This document shows, one piece after another, positions 1-7,600 of a stretch of DNA of 9,056 nt. The DNA is from Candidatus Omnitrophota bacterium (GTDB lineage: Bacteria > Omnitrophota > Gorgyraeia > Duberdicusellales > 4484-171): NCBI GenBank assembly GCA_028717025.1, contig JAQUOR010000063.1:1-9056 (forward strand). The letters are read 5' to 3'. Every line of letters starts with the position of its first letter. Positions within the stretch are counted from its first letter, which is position 1. The notes under the pieces are model-generated. The model did no database searches and was not told where the DNA came from. It worked only from the letters and a program-made list of their open reading frames with translations. The position numbers and the translations under genes were made by a program.

Positions 1-1
1 A

Positions 2-1666
2 GATGGACGTCCGTATCAATTATCCCTGAGGCATAATCCTTTCCAGGCTTATATCAGCGGTCTGACAGAAGGGGATTATGATTTACAATTTTTCTGGCCG
101 GAAACCAATAAACCCGAAGCAGTGCCGTATCGGCTGGTGATCAGCGGTTGCGGTGAACATCAAACGGTACATTGGAATTGGGATGCTAAAGATAGCGGCG
201 CAAGGATCAGGGTTAACGACGCATTATTTATTGAGCAGGCGCACCTATTCTACGTTACGACGAAGAACCGTGCCACCGGCGAAATGCGATCGTTCCCGCT
301 TACCGGCGGTATGCAGGGATTATTGCGTGATGCGCCGCTCCCAAGGGAAGAGGATGTTGCCGGATTACTTCAAGAAAATAGAAATTTGCAGATAAAAAGG
401 CTTTCGTTGATTCCGGATGAAGCAGTACGTAATAATCGTTTTGCCCAGCAATTAGCGCTTAATCTATGGCAATTCGTCGCCAGGCGCGATGATTTTTATA
501 CTATCATTGCAGGATATCCCTGGTTTTCCGATTGGGGCAGGGATACCTTCGAATGTTTTGAGGCAATTTTGGAAGCAGGAATGTTTGACGTCGCGCAAGG
601 GCTTTTGGCTGCCTTTGGCAGGTTTGAACGCGATGGAATGCTGCCCAATATCATTACCGGAGAGACCGCGTCAAACTATGATACCGTAGATGCTCCGTTA
701 TTATATGTCTTATCGGTAAGAGACTATATTGCTGCGACAAGTGACGATACGATCCTTAACAGAGATGTCGGCGGCAGGACCGTTTTGCAGGTTGTAGAAT
801 CGATTATTCAGCACTATCAAAGCGGTACGCCAAACGGGATCCGTATGAATCCCGCTTCCAAATTAATTTGGTCTCCGTCGCACTTTAGCTGGATGGATAC
901 CAATTTCCCTGCTGCTACGCCGCGCCAGGGTTACAACGTTGATAACTGCTCTAATTTTGCCAGGGCAGTGCGCTTTTTAGGTCAAATTTACCGGCACCAC
1001 GTAAGAGATGAGGAGGCGGCACAGTTTTATGCTTTGGCAGATGAAATTACGCGAAGCATCAGCCAATATTTCTGGGTAGAGGAGCGATCCGGGTATCTCG
1101 CAGATAACATTTGGACTGAAAACCCCGACGTTCATCCCTCAGAAGGCATTCTTGATAAAGCAGTGCGTTCCAATCAGGACATCGCCGCAGGTTTATTAAG
1201 CCAAGCAAGGCAAGAAAAGGTTGTCGAGATTGTGCGCAATAAACTTTTGGTTCCCGCCGGAGTAAGAAGCTTGTCCGAGGACAGCTGGTCGCAGCCGGAA
1301 TTTCCTTACCGTCCATATTATGAAGGACCGGAAAATGATAGCCGGCAATGGCCGAACCGTAAGCTTGGCTATCACAACGGTACCGCATGGCTGCATGTAT
1401 ATACCGATTGGATCATGGCTTTTATCGAGGCGCATGGCAGCTCAAAAGAAGTTTTAGAAATGGCGTTGGCATATTTCGCTCCGGTTGCCGAGCATTTGCG
1501 TGAGGGAGGTATCGGCAGTGTTTCGGAAGTACGCGACGGAAACTATCCGCATTGGCTGCGCGGCTGTTCTGACCAGGCCTGGGCAGTGGCACGTACGCTT
1601 GCCGCATTTGCAAAGATTTTAAAAGCATACCTGAGGACACAAAGAGAAAAAGCAGATGCTAAAGCC
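2..1666 (+). other. Domain 1: glycogen-debranching-type amylo-alpha-1,6-glucosidase (GH133-like)
   Basis: This segment resembles the glucosidase half of glycogen debranching enzymes, which hydrolyse alpha-1,6 branch glucose from limit dextrin. Visible signatures in order: GYPWFSDWGRDTF at residues 171-183, NYDTVDAP at 225-232, WSPSHFSWMD at 290-299 followed by TPRQGY, YHNGTAW at 457-463, SEVRDG with Glu509, and CSDQAW ending at 527. By family analogy, Asp181 of the WGRD motif and Glu509 are the likely catalytic acids, and both are retained. The usual VEInALW stretch after TPRxG is altered to VDNCSNF. Residues 1-160 look like the beta-rich N-terminal region that precedes the (alpha/alpha)6 barrel; its beginning lies left of the window. 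A helical, charged tail (about 535-560) leads to the first DNGG seam. The family call is firm. Activity is plausible but unproven, because the altered stretch may affect substrate binding. Confidence 0.88.
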
Positions 1667-4600
1667 GTTTCTTCAGATAGCAACGAATCCCTCGATAACG
1701 GCGGAACGTTTAAACCCGCCTTTTCGCGTTTTGATTTATCCGCATCCGGAGAAACCGATTTGACAAGGGAAGAGGTCGATACCATAGTAGAAAGAGCTTT
1801 GGCCAATCCGCACAATCGCAGTAAAACTTATTTTGATATTTCTGCTAAAGAAGATTTTGCGAAAAGATTCTTTTTTGCGAGCCCCCATGCAAACATATAT
1901 TCAAGGATTTCCGCTCTTCTTGAAAATATGCGCATCGAGGTGCATGTTTTAGAAGGGCTGATTCGCTTAGACGCAACGCCATTGAGGGGATGCTGGCAAA
2001 TAGGCGCAATAGGTCAATCGCATCTTTTAAAGATTTATATTAATGCGGGGCACAAGGAAAGTCTTGGCTCTATCGCGATCCATGAAATAGCTGCCGCGGT
2101 CACCGCAAGTTTCGTTGACCCTGACTTAGGCAGGGTTGCGCCTACTTCTCATGAAACAAATCTTGAGATAGAGGATGATTTTCTTTCCTGGAAAGAATAT
2201 TTGCGCATGCCTTTGTTTATAAGGATGAGGAGAGGGATGCTGTTCGGCCATACTTTTTCCGAACGGGCATTAAACGAAATTTCAGGGATTGTTTGCGGGA
2301 GTATCGATTTCGCTGCAGGAAAACGCAGGATCTCTGAATTTTCCACATTGCCCGAATGGTTAAGCAGCATCGGCACTCATGCCATAGTCGAGGTTTTGGG
2401 CGAAAACCGCAGGAGAATGGCGAATACATGGCAAAGAGGGAAATATATTCCAAAATTTAATGATTTGATTTCCTTGGCGCAAGGATTAGGCGTTGATGCG
2501 CGCGATGTCATCGAATTACGTTATAGACAGGAAATTTCTTCGATACAGGTCAACACCCCTTTAGCCGATAGATTTTCCACATTGGCATTAAACATGCCTG
2601 AGCCGCTTTTACTGGCAGCTTTGCAGGCGTTAAAGATTTTTGAAGCCCAGGTCATGGAGCAGATAAAAGATGAAGCCTTCCTGGAGGAACGTACCGTAAC
2701 CGGATATGCGCGGACTATTTCAGCGTCCTCGCGCGAGAGTAAGATAAAATTGTATCATTCCGATCTATTCGCGCACTCTACCGCCTGGCTCATCCCGCAG
2801 GAAACCAGCTTAATGTATAAAGAACCTTTTAATTTTCTGGCTTTCGTGAACAGAGGTAATCCCGCGGATTACCTATTGGTTGTTTACGCGGCCGCAGATA
2901 AAAGAGCCGCGGATAAACTTATACTTTTAGGATCTGCCGTCGATGCGCCGGCGCATGCAGTCTTCTTGAGGATACCGCGTAATCAGTTTATCAATATGAA
3001 AGATTTGAAACAAAAGGATGCCGGTTTCTTCATGGATTTTGCCTGGCGGGCACGAAAGGATTTCTATGGTAAGGGGCATAACCAGGATGCCTTTGTGGAA
3101 AAATATTTACCGGGTTCCCGGGAGTTTAAATATCCTATTGTAGAATTTCCCGGGATAGAGTTACTCTTTCCGAACATACAGGTAGAATCGATGTGGTCGC
3201 CTCTGAGCGAGCACCTGTATTTAGCAGGGAGCAAGGCGCATCTGCATTCTTCCGCGCTACGTGCGCTGGTGCACGTAACAAGAGCACCTGAGACGGGTGC
3301 GCTGCAACCATATCGGACCAGCGATGGAAGATACGATTATCTTTTCTTTGTCCCGCAACCCAAAGAAACGTTGGTGTACAGTTCTTTACAGCAGACCCCT
3401 GTAAAAACTATGGATACCCCGCAGCCCAAAGAGCCCTTAGTCAGGCTTAAAGGCAGGGTCTGCCGGCAGTATGTTTCGGATGTAGTAGAAATCCATAATT
3501 TTCTACTCAATATCCTTGGGCGTTATGCCCGATGGTCGGTGACCGCATTAATCCCCTATGCGCATGGAATAGATAGAAGTATGCAGACTGAATTGGAATT
3601 AGCCAAGGGCGCTTCAGGCAAGCATACTACCTTTTACTTCGGAAAACATTTCTTTGGTGCCGCCGCTTTTCTAACTCCCAAGGGGCATACCGCAACCAGC
3701 AGAGGCGTTACGATAGTGAAGATATTTTCTGGTGAGGTAAACCAGTTTACTGAAACCGGCAGGTTCCTGGATCGCGCTGGCGCAATTATCAGGGATGATG
3801 TTTTTATTGATGCGCAGGGCCGCTGGGTCAATGCACAGGGAGGCCTTTTAAATATCAGTCCCTTACAGCCTTGTCTTGAAATAGCACTTTTTGATAAGCA
3901 CTTTTTTTATTTAAAGGGAATCAGCGCGCAGGAGTCGCTGCCTCTTTTACGCGGTTCCTACCTGCATTTGCCGTTGTTGCAGCACTTAATCAGCAGTCCT
4001 GATGAACGGCCGTTTGGTCTTGATTTAAAGGTAACTTCAGAGCTTCAAGACCTGGGCCAGCCCTTGCCAATGCTGGACTCTACCGGTAAAGAGATCCGCC
4101 ATCATCGTTCCATGGGGATGTTCGACGTTTATCCCAATCGGAAAAATGTATTCTATTTTGACCAGGAAAGGCAATTATGGCAAAAGTACCCGCTTACCTA
4201 TATTATTCAGGGCAGACAAAATTTTATTTCTCAGGAACCCCAGTTGATTCTGCATCTGACCCAGTTGCCGGTCGATGATCAGGTCCCTTCCGCGGAACAA
4301 GAGAATGGGCCGTTTGATAACGGCGGCCAAAGAAACGAAAGCGCTGCTTTTTATGCTCAAGTACGCCTGTGTATTGTCGGGCAAACAAAAATTTCCGAGG
4401 AAATTGTCAGTCAAATCACAAACAGTCAATTGCGGGCGCTCGTGAGCATCGCGCTGTCAGGGGAGAGCGCGGCCATAGAGGAGAACGTAATACCGATAAT
4501 GCGGATGATCAAAGCTTTGGGTCTTGCTGAACAAAATATCCGGGAAATCATGCTTGCTCTTTCTTTTCATTTACCCCGTATCATCGCGGACACACTTACC

Positions 4601-7600
4601 GATTTAATCCTTGATAGTGAAGCAGAAATTGCAAAGCTGTTCGCTGCAAATTCTTGGAGTTCCCGGCGGGAAAAATACGGCGTAGGCGAAAGTAGAGAAT
4701 TGACACGTCTCGCTATCGCGCGCACCATCAATTTTGTTCTGGCGCATTATTGTGATGAGACAACAAGACTGATCCTTGACGTTGGCGCCGGAGAGGGGTT
4801 CCTTGAAACGCTTCTTGATATAAACATGCTTAGGCCTGCCGAGGTAATACCATTCGATATTAATCCGCATTTTCTCTTACGTTTACAAGAGAAAGGTTTA
4901 ACCAAGCGTACCGTTGCCGGCGATGTCTACAGTCTATATCAGCGCTTGCAGGAAGAAGGAATAGGGGAAGTCGATGCTATCATCGCGCTTGATAGTTTCG
5001 ATACATTCGAGAATCTTCCTGGAGCGATGCAGCAATGCTTTGCGGCGCTTCGAAGAGGCGGCAAAGCGTTAATTTTTCAAGTGCTTCGGGCTGATCCGCG
5101 GCCTAACATAAAAGCAGCCCGGGCAGCGGGCGCGGTATATTGTCCTAAAATAGATGCATTTTTTTCTGACGCGCAGGCAGCTAAAACGGTTATGTATCCG
5201 TATTTCGTTGCTGAGATACGAGGGAGAAGCGCTGACCCTACTGAAGATTTTTATGCGTGGTATACGAAGCTGCGTATGCAGTTAGAACTGAACATCACCA
5301 CCGATGTTTATTTCCCGCGGCTCGTTGCCGCGACAAAAGATGCGGGATTTACCGTACTCTATGCAGCCGGACAGAAATCGAATATTCTCACCTCACGCAG
5401 CAGTCGTCATGACCAGGCGAAGACCGACGATGGTTTGATGAGCATACCACAGGATGTTAATATGCTCGATTCTTCTTATGGTCAGACGATGCTTGCTAAA
5501 GTTCCCAATCTACCTGAAGGTAAAATCATTGAGCAGGCTGAAGTGATGATAATGGTGGCAGAGAAGCCTTCCTTGGAGGGATCCTTCGATAACGGCGGGC
5601 AGAGAAAGAAAGATCCCTTGAAGGGGCTTACGATATCTCTTTATACCGTTGATGATTATAGCGAGGAAAACAGGGCCCAGGAAGAAAAGATGGTTGCGTG
5701 GTTGACCAAAAATGGAGCTTTTGTTCGTTCTATCGGGAAAAGAGAGCGCTTGCCGGCATTTGCGACCTTTGAACGATTTTGTTTAAGCGAGCAGCACCTC
5801 GCCGTTAATACGCAATACGGGGAAAGAAGCCTTGTCGAAAAATTGGTTGAAAAAGATATTTTAAGACCAAGAGGGGTCAATACGCAGGGTATTTTAGAAT
5901 GGGATTGGGTAGTAAGAGAAATAAATGAAGATACCTTACGTAAGATCGGGTTCTTTGATTTTGAGATTGATTGGATATTTCGCATGTGGTATGCAACGAA
6001 CACCCTTCATGCGCTTGAAAGATATCTTGCGCCGCTTAAGGATTCAAGGCTTACTACTGTTGCCTTAACCGGAGGCGATCCCGGGGCTTGTCTGGCAGTA
6101 GTTATCTATCATCTTATTGCCTATTATAAAAAAGGTCATAAAATACGGCTTATTTATAATCATGGCGCGATGAAGGGTTCAAGGGCCTTGGGCCTTTTTA
6201 GAGCTAAGGAAGTTCAGGAGAGTCACCTTAAGTGGGCTCATGTACCTCATTGGGCTTTTATCGACGGCGCGATGACTTCAAACGGTATCAGCCTTGAAGA
6301 TGTCGGTATTGTTTTTGAATACTACACTTCCACTGATTCGTTCAAATCAAATTTCCTAACGATACATGATCAACTGCTGCAATATCAGCGCCCGGACTAT
6401 TCCCCGGCTAAAAGTCGCGGATCATTCGACAATGGCGGAAAGAATAAGAGTGGTAAGTCTGGCCAAGGCAGGCTCTGGAAGAATATCGTTATTCCAAATG
6501 TGACGGGAAATGCGCAAATGCCAAAAGTTACCTTACGCTTATTGCTTTCAACGTATACGTTTACCGAAGAGGATGACCCAGTGATGGCAATTGCCGGTTA
6601 TACCGTTGTGCACGGGAAGTTCGATGTCCGCAGGGGGATCAGGCTCAACGTTAACGCCAGGAAAGAGGTGGCTATTCAGGATTATTTTCCTGTAGGTCAT
6701 GGGGCAATAATAAGCGACGGCTGGCAAAAATATCATGGCTTAGGCATCAGCCAGACAACATTATTCTGGATTGCACGTTTTGCCCTTGCTATCGGTTCAC
6801 AGAAGATTATCGTCCGGACAGGGTCATTGCATAACGCGCATGTGTTTAAGAAGTACTTTGCGCAGTATCTTGTCGTAGACGGAAAAACGTATGCAAGCGA
6901 CGATCCTATGATATTCGATGAACGTGTCTTAAAGGTGCTGCTGGTAACTGATCCCGATACCCTGGAGATGATCGAATATGTGAGCCTCTCTCATATCGCG
7001 GATAACCAGTATTGTATAGTAAGCGATGGAGAGGCTTTTAAGCGGGGCAAACGCATAACAATCGATAAATGTTTTATATATGACAGCCATAAAAGATGTT
7101 TAGGGCTGATCAGCTGCGGTGGAGCATCGAATGCGCACATGGCAAATCTTACTTTTTACGGTAATCCCATGATTCCTGCAGCAGTAGAAGAAAAACGCGC
7201 TCTTGAGATCATTCCTCAGGAGTTTATCCAGACAGCTGACCGGATGAGCGCAGAGTTTTTTGCGGCATCTGCCGGAGTATCGCAAGATTTTGAGGAAGCT
7301 CTTGATAATGGAGGAGAACTGGCGGGTCATCAAGGGGGCATTGTTCGCAGCAATAATCATGAAACTGACAGGGCGCTTTCGACGCGTTATCAGCGAGCTC
7401 AAGAAATGCTGCGCTTATATCAACAGGGATATCTTTTAGAAAATTGGGAGCACCTTGGTGATGATGAAAGAGGAAGGCTTCTCTCTGATATTGAAAGGGC
7501 TGACTGGAATGAAGCCATGGCGTTATTTGATAACTTGGTAGTAAAAAGTAAAAAGTTGTTTATTCCCGTTGATAGCTTTAATCATATCGCACCCATTATC

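Larger units (their letters stand above)
1706..3352 (+). other. Segment 2a: unrecognised region, residues 569-1117
   Basis: I do not recognise a family covering this 549-residue stretch. It begins with a Thr/Glu-rich helix (TREEVDTIVERAL), then a mixed alpha/beta part ending in a lone HEIAA motif at 694-698, an Arg-rich helical part, an XRE-like helix-turn-helix at about 793-839, and a long helix near 860-890 (MPEPLLLAALQALKIFEAQ). After that comes a beta-rich part about 900-1117 with strands such as DYLLVVYAA and YDYLFFVPQ. The length suggests at least three folded units. The two sub-features with recognisable shape are listed separately. There is no membrane segment and no obvious catalytic signature other than the His-Glu pair. 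Base composition and codon style look like the neighbouring domains, so there is no sign of a recent insertion. Confidence 0.6.

Noticed and set aside
153..689. Short + strand reading frames in the third frame (153-395, 489-689) and at 7569-7757
   Set aside because: They overlap the well-supported debranching and pyrophosphorylase-like domains in a different frame, where conserved motifs are read; no independent protein signature is present.
1008..1022. Purine-rich GATGAGGAGG-like stretch resembling a ribosome binding site
   Set aside because: It lies in the middle of the debranching-enzyme domain, no stop codon precedes it in frame, and it is not followed at proper spacing by a start that would open a different credible gene.
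6080..6133. Hydrophobic helix ACLAVVIYHLIAYY as a transmembrane segment
   Set aside because: It has only about 15 hydrophobic residues with an internal His, sits between two alpha/beta strands, and has no companion membrane helices; a buried helix of a soluble fold is more likely.
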